Part shown: piece after piece, positions 23,766 through 32,173 of the stretch
Layout: every line of letters begins with the position of its first letter
How positions within the stretch are numbered: position 1 is the stretch's first letter
Source of the DNA: Myxococcales bacterium
GTDB taxonomy: Bacteria; Myxococcota_A; Polyangia; Polyangiales; Polyangiaceae
Reading direction: 5' to 3'
DNA: 39,248 bases
NCBI GenBank assembly: GCA_016191785.1
Contig: JACPVJ010000064.1
Span: 1-39,248, forward strand
The notes under the pieces: generated by a model
Database searches by the model: none
What the model was told of the DNA's origin: nothing
Seen by the model: the letters and a program-made list of their open reading frames with translations, nothing else
Made by a program: the position numbers and the translations under genes

Positions 23766-26677
23766 GTGGCCTCCTTGATCTGTGCTCCGAGCTCGTCGAT
23801 CAGCGCGGTGGAAGCGCCCGCCCCCTTGAGAACCACGGCTTGCGCCGCCGCCTGGAGCCGCACGCGCTCGTCGGCGGTGAGGTCCTTGCCCGACCAGACG
23901 ATCACCGGGGTCCGTGCCCCCTCCGGCACCCGGCGAAAGCGTCGCAGAAACTCGAAGCCGTCCATCCCGGGCATGCTCAGATCCAAGATGACCGCGGCCG
24001 GGTGCTCGGACGCGGCGATGCGGAGCCCGCTCTCGCCCTCGGACGCGATGACCGCACGGAAGCCCTTGGCGCCGAGCGCCGACGCGGCGATCTGGGCTGC
24101 GCCGGGGTCGTCGTCGATGACCAGGACCGTGCGGCTGCCCCCCGGCAGCACGCCGGCGTGTTCGAGCGCCGCCGCCAGGTCTTCGCCGCGTCCCGGCTTG
24201 GTGAGAAAGTCGTGGATCTTGAAGCCCACGGCGGCGGACCGGTCTTCGACCACGGTGACCACGATCACCGGCACCTCGCGGTTCGGACCGCTGGCCCTCA
24301 GCGCCCGCAAGACATCCCACCCGGTCATGTCCGGGAGGAAGAGGTCGAGGGTCACCGCAGCGAAGGCGCGGTCGCGGGCGTACGCGATGGCCTCGGCGCC
24401 GGTCGCCGCGACCTCGACCTCGTAGCCTGCCTGGCCCAGGGTGCGGCGGAGCCACGCGCGCTCTTTCGGGTCGTCTTCGACGACCAAGATGGCCCCGGGC
24501 CCCGCTCCGCGTGGCGTGGCCGCGACCGGGTTCGGCGCGGCGGGAGACGCCGGAGGTGGCTCGATCGGGAGCGTCGTACCCGGCGGCGTGGTCGGGAGCA
24601 CCGCGAAGAAGACGGAGCCCTGGCCGAGCGTGCTACGGACCCCCACGCGCCCGCCTTGAGCTTCGACCAGTCGCTGGGTCAATGCCAGGCCGAGCCCGGT
24701 GCCCTGGTGCAATTTCGCGGCGCCGGCGTCGAGCTGCTGGAACTCGACGAACAGCCGGCCGAGGTCGCTGGGCGCGATCCCGATGCCGGTGTCCTCGACC
24801 TCGATTCGGAACTGCTCCCCCGGCTCCGACTGGATCGACACGGTCACTCGGCCCTCTTCGGGCGTGAACTTCAGGGCGTTCGACAGGTAGTTGTAGAGCA
24901 CCTGTTTCATCTTCGATGGGTCGGTGACGATCGCGCCCAGGGTCGGGTCGATATCCAGCTCGATCCGGATCCGCTTCGACGCCGCGATCGAGCGGACGAT
25001 GTCGCGGACTTCGCCGGCGACCTTGGTCGGATCGATGAGCTCGGGGCGGAACTCGAGCTTGCCGGCCTCGACCTTGGACAGGTCGAGCACGTCGTTGATC
25101 AGCTGGAGCAGGTGCTGGCCACTCCGCAAGACGTCACCGAGGAACTCCTTCTGCTCCGGGGAGATCGGTCCCACCTCTTCCTGGTGCAAGAGCTGGGTGA
25201 AGCCGATGATGCCGTTGAGCGGCGTCCGGAGCTCGTGGGACATGTTCGCCAAGAACTCGCTCTTGAGCCGGCTCGCGGCCTGGGCCAGGCGCGTCTGCGC
25301 GGCGAGCTCGGTGTTCTTCGCGCGAAGCTCGGCTTCGGCCGCCTTGCGCGCCGAGATGTCGCGCACGATCCCGGTGAACAGGCGCCTGTGGTTGGCGCGC
25401 ACCTCGCTCACCGCCAGCTCCATCGGAAAGGTCGTGCCGTCTTTGTGCTGCCCGACGACCTCGCGACCGATGCCGATGATCCTCCGCTCCCCGGTGCGCA
25501 GGTATCGGGCAAGGTATCCGTCGTGCTCGCTGTGGTACGGCTCGGGCATGAGCAGGCTGACGTTTCGCCCGAGCACCTCGGCGGCGGGGTAGCCGAACAG
25601 CCGCTCGGCGGCGAGGTTGAACGACTCGACGAGCCCCGCGGCGTCGATGGTGATGATCGCATCGACCGCGGTGTCGAGGACGGAACGCAAGCGCGAGGCG
25701 GTCTCGTGGGCTGCTTCTTCGGCTGCCCGCTTGGCGGTCAGGTCGGCGGCCACGCCGAGGAACGCGGTGAGCGCGCCGTCGCCGTCGCGGATCGCCGTCA
25801 CCGAGAGCAGGACGGGAAAGCGCGAGCCGTCTTTGCGAACGTAGGTCCACTCGCTCTCGTCGGCCATTCCCAGCCGCGCCTTGGCCACGAACACCTCGAA
25901 GCCCGGCTCGATGGGCCGGCCGAGCTCCCGCGACAGCGCCGCCGCGCGATCGACGACCTCGCGCGGGTCGTGGATCAGCGCCGGACTGACCTTGCCCACG
26001 ACCTCGGCTGCCGAATAGCCGAGCAGGCGCTCGGCAGTGCGGTTGAAGCTGCGGATCGTGCCGTCTGGCTCGGTCGAGATGATGCTGAAGTTGGCGGCGT
26101 CCAGGATGTCCTCGACGTGCCTGAGCGCCGCCGGCACGCGCAGGCTCGCGCGGCGCAGCTCGGCGTTCCTTCGCTCCGCTTCGGCGACGGCCATCCGGAG
26201 CTCGATCTGAGCGACGACCTGGCGCGCCAGGATGCCCAGCGCGGCCTCTTGCCAGGGCAACAGAACTCGCGGCTCGACATCGATGACGCACAACGTGCCG
26301 AGCGCCTGGCCGCCCGGCGTGACCAGGGGCGCGCCGGCGTAAAACCGCGCGTTCGGCGTCGAGCAGACCAACGGGTTGTCGGCGAAGCGCGGGTCGGCGC
26401 GCGCATCGGGCACGACGAAGAGCTCGCTGCCGAGGAGGGCGTGGGCGCAGAACGAGATCTCGCGGCGGGTCTCGGTCGCATCGAGCCCGACTCGCGCCTT
26501 GAACCACTGCCGGTCTTCGGCGACCAGGCTCACGAGCGCGATGGGCGTGCCGCAGATCGCTGCGGCCAGCTTGGTCGCGTCATCGAAGGCCGGCTCGGGC
26601 GGCGTGTCGAGGAGCTGCGTCGCCGCGAGCGCCGCGAGCCTGGCCTCTTCGTTCGGCGGAAGCGGAGCGCTCTTCAT
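23744..26677 (-). CDS. Hybrid histidine kinase GAF-PAS-PAS-HisKA-HATPase-REC-REC
   Basis: The 977-residue protein opens with a GAF domain (about 1-165, with DRQWFKARVGLD and FCAHALLG, typical of cyanobacterial-like GAFs), two PAS domains (about 185-315 and 325-445), phospho-His 481 in FLANMSHELRTPLNGI, an ATPase (YNYLSNALKFT, DTGIGI, GTGLGLAL), then two receivers with Asp 778 and Asp 899. It has no membrane segment. ATG 26677 has a G-rich Shine-Dalgarno and begins at the usual place before the GAF domain; a farther start at 26752 is less likely. The gene lies 75 bp after the stop of the transporter gene and overlaps the free receiver gene by 22 bp. Confidence 0.93.
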   Translation of the reverse strand: MKSAPLPPNEEARLAALAATQLLDTPPEPAFDDATKLAAAICGTPIALVSLVAEDRQWFKARVGLDATETRREISFCAHALLGSELFVVPDARADPRFADNPLVCSTPNARFYAGAPLVTPGGQALGTLCVIDVEPRVLLPWQEAALGILARQVVAQIELRMAVAEAERRNAELRRASLRVPAALRHVEDILDAANFSIISTEPDGTIRSFNRTAERLLGYSAAEVVGKVSPALIHDPREVVDRAAALSRELGRPIEPGFEVFVAKARLGMADESEWTYVRKDGSRFPVLLSVTAIRDGDGALTAFLGVAADLTAKRAAEEAAHETASRLRSVLDTAVDAIITIDAAGLVESFNLAAERLFGYPAAEVLGRNVSLLMPEPYHSEHDGYLARYLRTGERRIIGIGREVVGQHKDGTTFPMELAVSEVRANHRRLFTGIVRDISARKAAEAELRAKNTELAAQTRLAQAASRLKSEFLANMSHELRTPLNGIIGFTQLLHQEEVGPISPEQKEFLGDVLRSGQHLLQLINDVLDLSKVEAGKLEFRPELIDPTKVAGEVRDIVRSIAASKRIRIELDIDPTLGAIVTDPSKMKQVLYNYLSNALKFTPEEGRVTVSIQSEPGEQFRIEVEDTGIGIAPSDLGRLFVEFQQLDAGAAKLHQGTGLGLALTQRLVEAQGGRVGVRSTLGQGSVFFAVLPTTPPGTTLPIEPPPASPAAPNPVAATPRGAGPGAILVVEDDPKERAWLRRTLGQAGYEVEVAATGAEAIAYARDRAFAAVTLDLFLPDMTGWDVLRALRASGPNREVPVIVVTVVEDRSAAVGFKIHDFLTKPGRGEDLAAALEHAGVLPGGSRTVLVIDDDPGAAQIAASALGAKGFRAVIASEGESGLRIAASEHPAAVILDLSMPGMDGFEFLRRFRRVPEGARTPVIVWSGKDLTADERVRLQAAAQAVVLKGAGASTALIDELGAQIKEATWRANRS

Positions 26678-26752
26678 GTCCCCCGCCCGCAAGCTAGCCC
26701 AGGGGCCCGTCCCGGGCGAGGGCGAACTTCCGGAGCGGCGGTCTCGGCTCAC

Positions 26753-27877
26753 TCACTCGTACGTGACCGAGCCGCGGGTGATGCGCTCGGCGACGACGTG
26801 GCGGTAGGTGCGGCGGTAGAGGTCGGCCAGCGTCAGGAACGCCACCGCGAGCAGCGGGCCGTACAGGATGCCGATCGGGCCGAAGGCGCCCAGGCCGCCC
26901 AGAATGCTGAGAAACACCAGGAGGTCGTGCATCCGCGCCTGCGAGCCGATCAGCCGGGTCTTCACCATGTTGTCGAGGATCAGCGACTGCAGGATGCCGA
27001 AGCTGCCGAACACGACCCCCGCCACGACCTTGCCGGTCATGACCAAGTAGGCCGCGATCGGGAGCACCACCAGGCTGGTGCCGACCACTGGCAAGAGGGC
27101 CGCCAGCGTCATGGCGGCGCCCCACAAGATCGGCGCCGGGAGGCCCACGATGAAGAGCGCGATGCCCCCGAACAATCCCTGCAGCACGCAGCTCACGCCG
27201 TTGCCGAGGACGATGCCGCGGGAGACGCTGACGAACTTCTGCACCAAGAGCTCCTCGTGCTCGACCGGCAGCGGTGACAGATCGAAGATGAAGCGCTTGA
27301 GCCGCGGCCCGTCCACCAAGAGGTAGAGCACGAGCACGAGCATGATGGTGAAGTGCACCACGATGGACACGCCGCTGTTCAAGACCAGCGTCGCCTGGTC
27401 GAGCACCAGATCGCGCACGGCGCTCGCCACGTCGATGCCCAGCTGCGACACGTGCTGGTCGGTGATCTGGATCCCCACGGCGCCGAGCGAGGCCCGGGTC
27501 TTCGCCAGGAGCACCGTGACCCCGGCCGGGGCGGTGAAGATCTCCTTGGTGGCGTCGAAGGCCGCCAGCACCTCCGCGGCCAGGGAGTAGCCGACGACCG
27601 ACACCGGGATGGCCACCACCAGCAGGATCCAGCTCGAGGTCAGGGCCGAGGCCAGCCAGCGGCGGTCGCCCAGCACGTTGCTCAGCCGGGTGTAGGTGCC
27701 ATGAAACAGGGCGACCAGCGTGAAGGCGCCGACCAGATCGGCCAAGAACGGCTTGAGCGTGTAGCCGAGCCCCACCATGGTCGCGATGAACAGCGCGAAG
27801 AACCAGGCCGGAGCCAGGGCCTGGTTGTCGCTCGCGGTGGGCGGCGGGATCGACGGGGTAGGGCGGGGCTCGGTCAT
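26753..27877 (-). CDS. AI-2E-family transporter
   Basis: The 374-residue protein has seven to eight membrane helices, with paired helices near the start, a soluble segment at about 105-160, helices at about 165-190, and a block at about 225-340 including GIALFIVGLPAPILWG and LALLPVVG-like text (LAALLPVVGTSLVVLP). This is the PF01594 pattern. The family includes TqsA, an AI-2 exporter, and Na+/H+ antiporters, so the substrate is open. A 100-bp gap to the divergent GerW-like gene carries TTGACG at 27940-27945, a possible -35 on the plus strand. Lying just upstream of a kinase cassette, it might be a signal exporter, which is inference. Confidence 0.88.
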   Translation of the reverse strand: MTEPRPTPSIPPPTASDNQALAPAWFFALFIATMVGLGYTLKPFLADLVGAFTLVALFHGTYTRLSNVLGDRRWLASALTSSWILLVVAIPVSVVGYSLAAEVLAAFDATKEIFTAPAGVTVLLAKTRASLGAVGIQITDQHVSQLGIDVASAVRDLVLDQATLVLNSGVSIVVHFTIMLVLVLYLLVDGPRLKRFIFDLSPLPVEHEELLVQKFVSVSRGIVLGNGVSCVLQGLFGGIALFIVGLPAPILWGAAMTLAALLPVVGTSLVVLPIAAYLVMTGKVVAGVVFGSFGILQSLILDNMVKTRLIGSQARMHDLLVFLSILGGLGAFGPIGILYGPLLAVAFLTLADLYRRTYRHVVAERITRGSVTYE

Positions 27878-27977
27878 GCCAAGGGCGGCGTCACCGTACC
27901 CGGGGTCGGGCGGATCGGGCGAGAAAGCCTCGGGTCGGTTTGACGACCCCCGAAGAGCGTGATTTCGTCACCGGGCG

Positions 27978-28382
27978 ATGGATCTCAACGACCTGGTCAA
28001 GGGGCTGCTCTCGGAGCTGAACAAGGTCTCGAGGAGCGACGCGGTGGTGGGCACCGTCCGTGACGCCGGCAAGGCGAAGGTCGTGCCGCTCAGCAAGGTG
28101 AGCATCGCCTTCGGCGCGGGTCTGGCCGGCGCCGGCGGCAAGGCCGAAAAGGAGGGGGGAGGCAGCGATGCCGGGCTCGAGGGGGGTGGCGCCGGGGGCG
28201 CGCTGATGGTCGAGCCCAAGGCCTTCGTGGTCGTGGGCGAAGACGGCGTGCCGCACATGCTGGCCCTGAACAAGGGGAAGCACGCGGTGCTGCGCAAGGG
28301 GCTCGAGATCTTGCCCGAGGCCGGCGCGCAGCTCGCCGCCGCCGTGACGGCGCCGAAGCTCGGCGACGGCAAGAAGAAGTAG
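27978..28382 (+). CDS. GerW/YtfJ-family protein (first copy)
   Basis: The 134-residue protein matches the GerW (YtfJ, PF09579) fold: VVGTVRDAGKAKVVPLSKVSIAFGAG near the start, a Gly-rich loop at about 55-80, and GALMVEPKAFVVVGEDG. In Bacillus subtilis GerW is needed for spore germination and sits beside ytfI. Here the second gene encodes a DUF2953 protein and the third a further GerW copy, so the cassette resembles ytfI-ytfJ. Myxobacteria make myxospores, so a role in spores is plausible but unproven. The C-terminus is Lys-rich (GDGKKK). Starts at ATG 27978; a 14-bp gap leads to the next gene. Confidence 0.85.
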   Translation: MDLNDLVKGLLSELNKVSRSDAVVGTVRDAGKAKVVPLSKVSIAFGAGLAGAGGKAEKEGGGSDAGLEGGGAGGALMVEPKAFVVVGEDGVPHMLALNKGKHAVLRKGLEILPEAGAQLAAAVTAPKLGDGKKK

Positions 28383-28396
28383 CCCGACGTGGCTTC

Positions 28397-29071
28397 GTGA
28401 GCACGCTGGCGATCGCCCTGCTCGTCGCGGCGCTGATCGCGCTGGCCCTCGTGTTCGTGCCGGTTCGCCTGCGCTTCACCCTGCAGGCGCGGGGTGAGCC
28501 GAGCGGGTTCTGGGCGCTGGCCGGCGGCGCGCAGATCGGACCGATGGCGGCCAGTGGCGTCGCCGCGAAGGGCGTACCCGCCCACCTCAACTTGCACGTG
28601 TTCGGTCGGCGGCTGTGGCAGAAGCGCCTGGCCGAGCTGGCCGAGCCGAAGCCCGAAGCAGAAGACGACGCTGAAGCGCTGAAGGACAGCGCGCTCTCCC
28701 GGGCCGAGGCCGGGTACCACCGGCTCGAGCGCTGGTTCGATCCGACCGACCTGTTCCTCTTCTTGGTGGGCGAGCGAAGGCGCATCGTGATCGAGCCGAC
28801 GCTGATCGAGCTCGAGTACGGCTTCCGCGACATCGCCCTGACCGGCAAGACGCTGGGCGCGATCTACGCCCTGTCGCCGCTCTTGCCCGCGCCGGTGGTG
28901 GTTCGCCAGATCCCCCACTGGGAGAGCACCGATCGCGCCGGTTTGGCCGCTTCTGGTGCGATCCGCGTGTGGCCGGGGCTGCTGGTCGTTGACGCGGCCT
29001 GGTACTTGATACGAAATGTGAAAATCCGACGCCCGAAAGGCGCGGCCAGAGGAGCCCCGACAGCCCCATGA
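28397..29071 (+). CDS. DUF2953 (YtfI-like) membrane-anchored protein
   Basis: The 224-residue protein begins with one membrane helix (STLAIALLVAALIALALVF), followed by a beta-rich domain. The signature of DUF2953 is seen at about 140-165, IELEYGFRDIALTGKTLGA, with LEYGFRDIALTG corresponding to the G-x-x-D-x-x-x-TG motif of the family, and LFLFLVGERRR just before it. Bacillus YtfI is the known partner of YtfJ/GerW. A GTG at 28397 is the start. It ends in ATGA, overlapping the next GerW-like gene by 4 bp, so the proteins are made together. Confidence 0.85.
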   Translation: MSTLAIALLVAALIALALVFVPVRLRFTLQARGEPSGFWALAGGAQIGPMAASGVAAKGVPAHLNLHVFGRRLWQKRLAELAEPKPEAEDDAEALKDSALSRAEAGYHRLERWFDPTDLFLFLVGERRRIVIEPTLIELEYGFRDIALTGKTLGAIYALSPLLPAPVVVRQIPHWESTDRAGLAASGAIRVWPGLLVVDAAWYLIRNVKIRRPKGAARGAPTAP

Positions 29072-29532
29072 GCGACGACATCACCAAGATCGTGAACAAC
29101 CTGCTCGACGGCGTGCACGGCATCTCGAAGAGCGAGACCATCATCGGTCAACCGCAGCAGACCGGCGACGCCGTCGTCATCCCGGTGCACCGGCTGAAGG
29201 TGGCCTTCGGCGCGGGCTCGGCCAAGGCCGGCGCGCACCGCGGCAAGGCCGGCGCCGACACGCTGGGTCAGGGCGCGGGCGGCGCGATCGAGCTCGATCC
29301 GGTCGCCGCCATCGCCATCGGCAAAGACGGCCACGCGCACCTGCTCACGGTGGACTCGGACGCCGGCAGCATGTGGGCGAACCTCTTGAACGAGGTCCCC
29401 GACCTGGTCGGCAAGCTGGCCCACACGCTCTCGACGCGGGTGAGCTACGAGCTGGCCCACCGCGGCGTGAAGGGCGAGATCGCCGACGGCGCTCCGGAAG
29501 ACAAGGCGCTGCCGAAAAAAGAAGACGAGTGA
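29068..29532 (+). CDS. GerW/YtfJ-family protein (second copy)
   Basis: The 154-residue protein again matches GerW: ETIIGQPQQTGDAVVIPVHRLKVAFGAG, a Gly-rich loop, and GGAIELDPVAAIAIGKDGHAHLL. It is longer than the first copy, with a helical C-terminus of about 50 residues (LLNEVPDLVGKLAHTLSTRV) and a charged tail. The two copies align across the core but differ at many positions, so the pair is an old duplication rather than a recent one. ATG at 29068 overlaps the DUF2953 stop. Its partner in the first position may form a hetero-oligomer with it. Confidence 0.85.
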   Translation: MSDDITKIVNNLLDGVHGISKSETIIGQPQQTGDAVVIPVHRLKVAFGAGSAKAGAHRGKAGADTLGQGAGGAIELDPVAAIAIGKDGHAHLLTVDSDAGSMWANLLNEVPDLVGKLAHTLSTRVSYELAHRGVKGEIADGAPEDKALPKKEDE

Positions 29533-29542
29533 GCGGGCGCGT

Positions 29543-30871
29543 TCACGCCACGGCTTCGCCGATGGCCTGATCGAGTCGCTGCACGCCCTCGGCGATGGCG
29601 TCGGCACCGACCGTCAGGGTCGGCCGGAAGCGCACCGACCGCGTGCCGCACTTGAGGACGATCATCCCGTCTTCGAAGCAGCGGCGAACGACCTTGTCGC
29701 GCAGCTCGGTGCTGGGAAGATCCATCGCGCACATCAGCCCCCGGCCTCGGGCGTTCGTCACCTCTGGGTACTTCTGCATCAGCTCGGCGAGCCCCGCCAA
29801 GAGCTCGGCGCCGCGCTCGGTGGCGTTGGCCAAGAGGCCCTCGTTCACGATGATCTCGAGGATGTGCGTGGTGCGCACCATGTCCACCAGGTTCGCGCCG
29901 AAGGTGCTGTTGATCCGGCTCGGCACGTGGAAGACGTTGTCCTTCACCTCGTCGAGCCGCGGCCCGGCGAAGATCCCGCCGACCTGCATCTTCTTGGCGA
30001 AACACAGGATGTCGGGCACCACGCCGAAGTGCTGGAAGGCCCACCACTTGCCGGTCAGCCCCATGCCGGTCTGCACCTCGTCGAAGATCAAGAGCGCCTC
30101 GCGCTCGTTGGCGATCCGCCGCAGGTGATGGAGGAACTCGGCGCGGAAATGGTTGTCGCCGCCCTCGGCCTGGATCGGCTCGATCAAGATCGCGGCGATG
30201 TCGTCCGGGTGTTCGTCGAAGGCGCGCTCGATCTCGCTCACCGCGCGCTGCTCGGCGTGGATCACCTGATCGAGGTGCTTGCCCTCGAGGGGGAAGGGGA
30301 TGGCCGGAGATGACACCCGCGGCCAGGGGAACTTCGGGAAGAGGTCGGTCTTCACCGGATCGGTGTTGGTGACCGACAGGGTGTAGCCCGTGCGCCCGTG
30401 GAACGCGTGCTGGAAGTGGAGGATCTGCTGCCCAAGGTCGCCCTTGCCGGCAGCGCGGTTCTTCTTCACCTTCCAGTCGAAGGCGGCCTTCATCGCGTTT
30501 TCGACCGCCAGCCCGCCGCCGTCGATGAAGAAGAAGTAGGGCAGCTCGGGCGGCGCGGCGGTGCGCGCCAGCGTGTCCACGAACTCCGCCATGTACTTGG
30601 TGTAGTAGTCGGCGTTCGAGACCTTCTGCACGCCGGCCTTGGCCAGGCGGTCCATCACGTCGGCGTCCCGCATGCTGGGGTGGTTCATGCCGATGGGGTT
30701 CGAGGCGAAGAAGCTGAAGAAGTCGAGGTACAGGCGCCCGCTCACCAGATCGCGGATAGAGCTCTCTTTGCTGTTCTCGAGGTCGATGACGATCGGGTAG
30801 CCGTCCACCAGCATGTGCTGGCGGAGCGTGGCGTGGACCTCGGAGGCGGGGATTTCTGAGCGGCGGAACAT
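29543..30871 (-). CDS. lat: L-lysine 6-transaminase (Lat-like)
   Basis: The 442-residue protein is a class III PLP aminotransferase of the L-lysine-epsilon type. It has LYLDFFSFFASNPIGMNHP near the start, DGGGLAVENAMKAAFDWK (cofactor phosphate region), HAFHGRTGYTLSVTNT, the DEVQTGMGLTG motif with Asp 264 contacting PLP, and FAKKMQVGG with Lys 293 or 294 forming the Schiff base. The family moves the epsilon amino group of lysine to 2-oxoglutarate, giving piperideine-6-carboxylate; it is used in lysine breakdown and in beta-lactam or persistence pathways. No dehydrogenase for the product lies nearby. Start is ATG 30871; it converges with the second GerW gene after a 10-bp gap. Confidence 0.92.
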   Translation of the reverse strand: MFRRSEIPASEVHATLRQHMLVDGYPIVIDLENSKESSIRDLVSGRLYLDFFSFFASNPIGMNHPSMRDADVMDRLAKAGVQKVSNADYYTKYMAEFVDTLARTAAPPELPYFFFIDGGGLAVENAMKAAFDWKVKKNRAAGKGDLGQQILHFQHAFHGRTGYTLSVTNTDPVKTDLFPKFPWPRVSSPAIPFPLEGKHLDQVIHAEQRAVSEIERAFDEHPDDIAAILIEPIQAEGGDNHFRAEFLHHLRRIANEREALLIFDEVQTGMGLTGKWWAFQHFGVVPDILCFAKKMQVGGIFAGPRLDEVKDNVFHVPSRINSTFGANLVDMVRTTHILEIIVNEGLLANATERGAELLAGLAELMQKYPEVTNARGRGLMCAMDLPSTELRDKVVRRCFEDGMIVLKCGTRSVRFRPTLTVGADAIAEGVQRLDQAIGEAVA

Positions 30872-30905
30872 GGCGAACCTTCCCGGGTACGGCGCGGGCG
30901 GCGGG

Positions 30906-30913
30906 TGTATACT
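30906..30913 (+). promoter_or_regulatory. Candidate -10 element for a near-leaderless gene
   Basis: TGTATACT matches the -10 consensus (TATACT) with TG directly before it. Only 8 nt separate it from the ATG at 30922, so a transcript starting at the usual distance would begin at or next to the start codon. No Shine-Dalgarno and no good -35 are seen. A similar TAACCT hexamer sits 8 nt before the ATG at 16407. Confidence 0.45.
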
Positions 30914-30921
30914 GCTCCGCC

Positions 30922-31572
30922 ATGCCAGACAAGAAGGCGATGGTCGAGGCCGCCGGAGGATACCTCAAGCGCCACCCCGAAGAGCTGCTGCGAGCGATGA
31001 AGAACGCCGCAGGCTTGCGCTTCGGCGTGCCGATCGACGCCCTGCGATGGCTGGCGGGTCAAGTGAAGGGCCGCAAGGCCCCGAAAGACGTGAACGTCGA
31101 GGCCGTGCCGCCGGGGATCCGCGCCAGCGCCATCGTCGACCTGGCCGGGACCTCGGTCCGCGCGGCGGCCACGGTGTTCATCGAGCGCGTGCACCTCGGC
31201 TCCGACGAGCTGCGCTTCGAGCTGCGACTGAAAGACGTGAAGCTCGAGCTCACCGACCCCGGCGCCGACACGCCGGTGGCCACGCTGCTCAAGAGCGGCG
31301 CGCTCGATCTCAGCAAGCCGGGCAACCTGGCCGCCTTCATGCCCAAGCGCCCGCCGATGCTGGTCGACGCCCACGATGACGTGATCGTGCTCGACGTGAT
31401 GAAGCACCCGAAGCTTGCCGACAACGCCAAGGCTCAGCGCGTGATCGAGGCCATCACCGCCATCGTCACGGTCAAGGGCATCGAGACCGACCGCGAGCAC
31501 CTGGACGTGCTCTTGTCGGCCTTCCCGCGGGGCGTCGCCGGCGCAGTCGCCGCCGTGCGCCCGGCGCTCTGA
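30922..31572 (+). CDS. Conserved-looking hypothetical cytoplasmic protein
   Basis: The 216-residue protein has no signal peptide or membrane helix. An amphipathic N-terminus (KKAMVEAAGGYLKRHPEELLRAM) precedes an alternating beta-rich core at about 70-140 (DLAGTSVRAAATVFIERVHLGSDELRFELRLKDVKLELTD). A C-terminal alpha/beta segment follows. I do not recognise a family; the beta core faintly recalls lipid-binding LmeA/DUF2993 proteins. Gene boundaries are supported by coding composition and the promoter-like box, but there is no Shine-Dalgarno. It is divergent from the lysine transaminase with only 50 bp between. Confidence 0.75.
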   Translation: MPDKKAMVEAAGGYLKRHPEELLRAMKNAAGLRFGVPIDALRWLAGQVKGRKAPKDVNVEAVPPGIRASAIVDLAGTSVRAAATVFIERVHLGSDELRFELRLKDVKLELTDPGADTPVATLLKSGALDLSKPGNLAAFMPKRPPMLVDAHDDVIVLDVMKHPKLADNAKAQRVIEAITAIVTVKGIETDREHLDVLLSAFPRGVAGAVAAVRPAL

Positions 31573-31636
31573 GCCTCACGCATCGCGTCCTGCCGTCGTT
31601 GGCATGTAGTGGGCGCTTTGGGGCGCCGTGGCCGGG

Positions 31637-32173
31637 TCAGGACGAAAGGCAGATGTCTATTGAGCAATAGAAGCCAGGTTTGCAGTCGGCGTTCTCTTTG
31701 CAACCAACGCACTTGTGGCCGTTGCAAGTCACCGTCGACGTTCCACCCGACACAAGACAGTCGGAGGAACTCTTGCAGCCGGGCTTGCAACTCCAGATCT
31801 GGCAATAGCGATCAACCGGGCAAGTGTCAGCATCGCCCGATAAACACTCGACACATCCGACTGCGCCGGCGCAAAACGGCTTTCCGGGCACATGGCTGCA
31901 GCCAGTCACTTCGCAACCGCCGCCATCCGCGTCCATCCCTCCGTCGTTCCCCCCCGTCGCCCCGCTTCCGTCCAAGCCACTTGCACCGCCGGTCGCAGCG
32001 TTCCCGCCGGACCCTCCCGCGCCTCCCCCGGCTGTGTTGCCGCCGGAGCCTCCCGGGTTGCCCCCGCTGTCATTCCCCGTTCCGTCGCCAGCGACTGACG
32101 ACCCGCTACAGCCCGCCACCAAAAAGACCAGCAGGCTCGCAGCGGTCAGCGTGACCGTTGACAGCGCAGTCAT
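31637..32173 (-). CDS. Cys-rich lipoprotein partner of the S74 fibre protein
   Basis: The 178-residue protein has lipobox LVAGC (Cys 22), a Gly/Ser/Asn linker to about residue 85, then a compact cysteine-rich domain with about 16 cysteines, including CEVTGC, CVEC, CPVDRYC and KPGC segments, like disulfide-knotted domains in other myxobacterial lipoproteins. ATG at 32173 overlaps the TGA of the S74 gene by 4 bp, so it is made with that protein. GGAG lies upstream. Base composition is lower in GC than the rest of the window. It may anchor or bind the exported S74 protein at the outer membrane. Confidence 0.85.
   Translation of the reverse strand: MTALSTVTLTAASLLVFLVAGCSGSSVAGDGTGNDSGGNPGGSGGNTAGGGAGGSGGNAATGGASGLDGSGATGGNDGGMDADGGGCEVTGCSHVPGKPFCAGAVGCVECLSGDADTCPVDRYCQIWSCKPGCKSSSDCLVSGGTSTVTCNGHKCVGCKENADCKPGFYCSIDICLSS

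Noticed and set aside
20197..27277. Very long plus-strand frames antisense to the kinases
   Set aside because: They are Arg/Ala/Gly/His-rich shadows of the minus-strand genes, with no domain signature, produced by high GC content.
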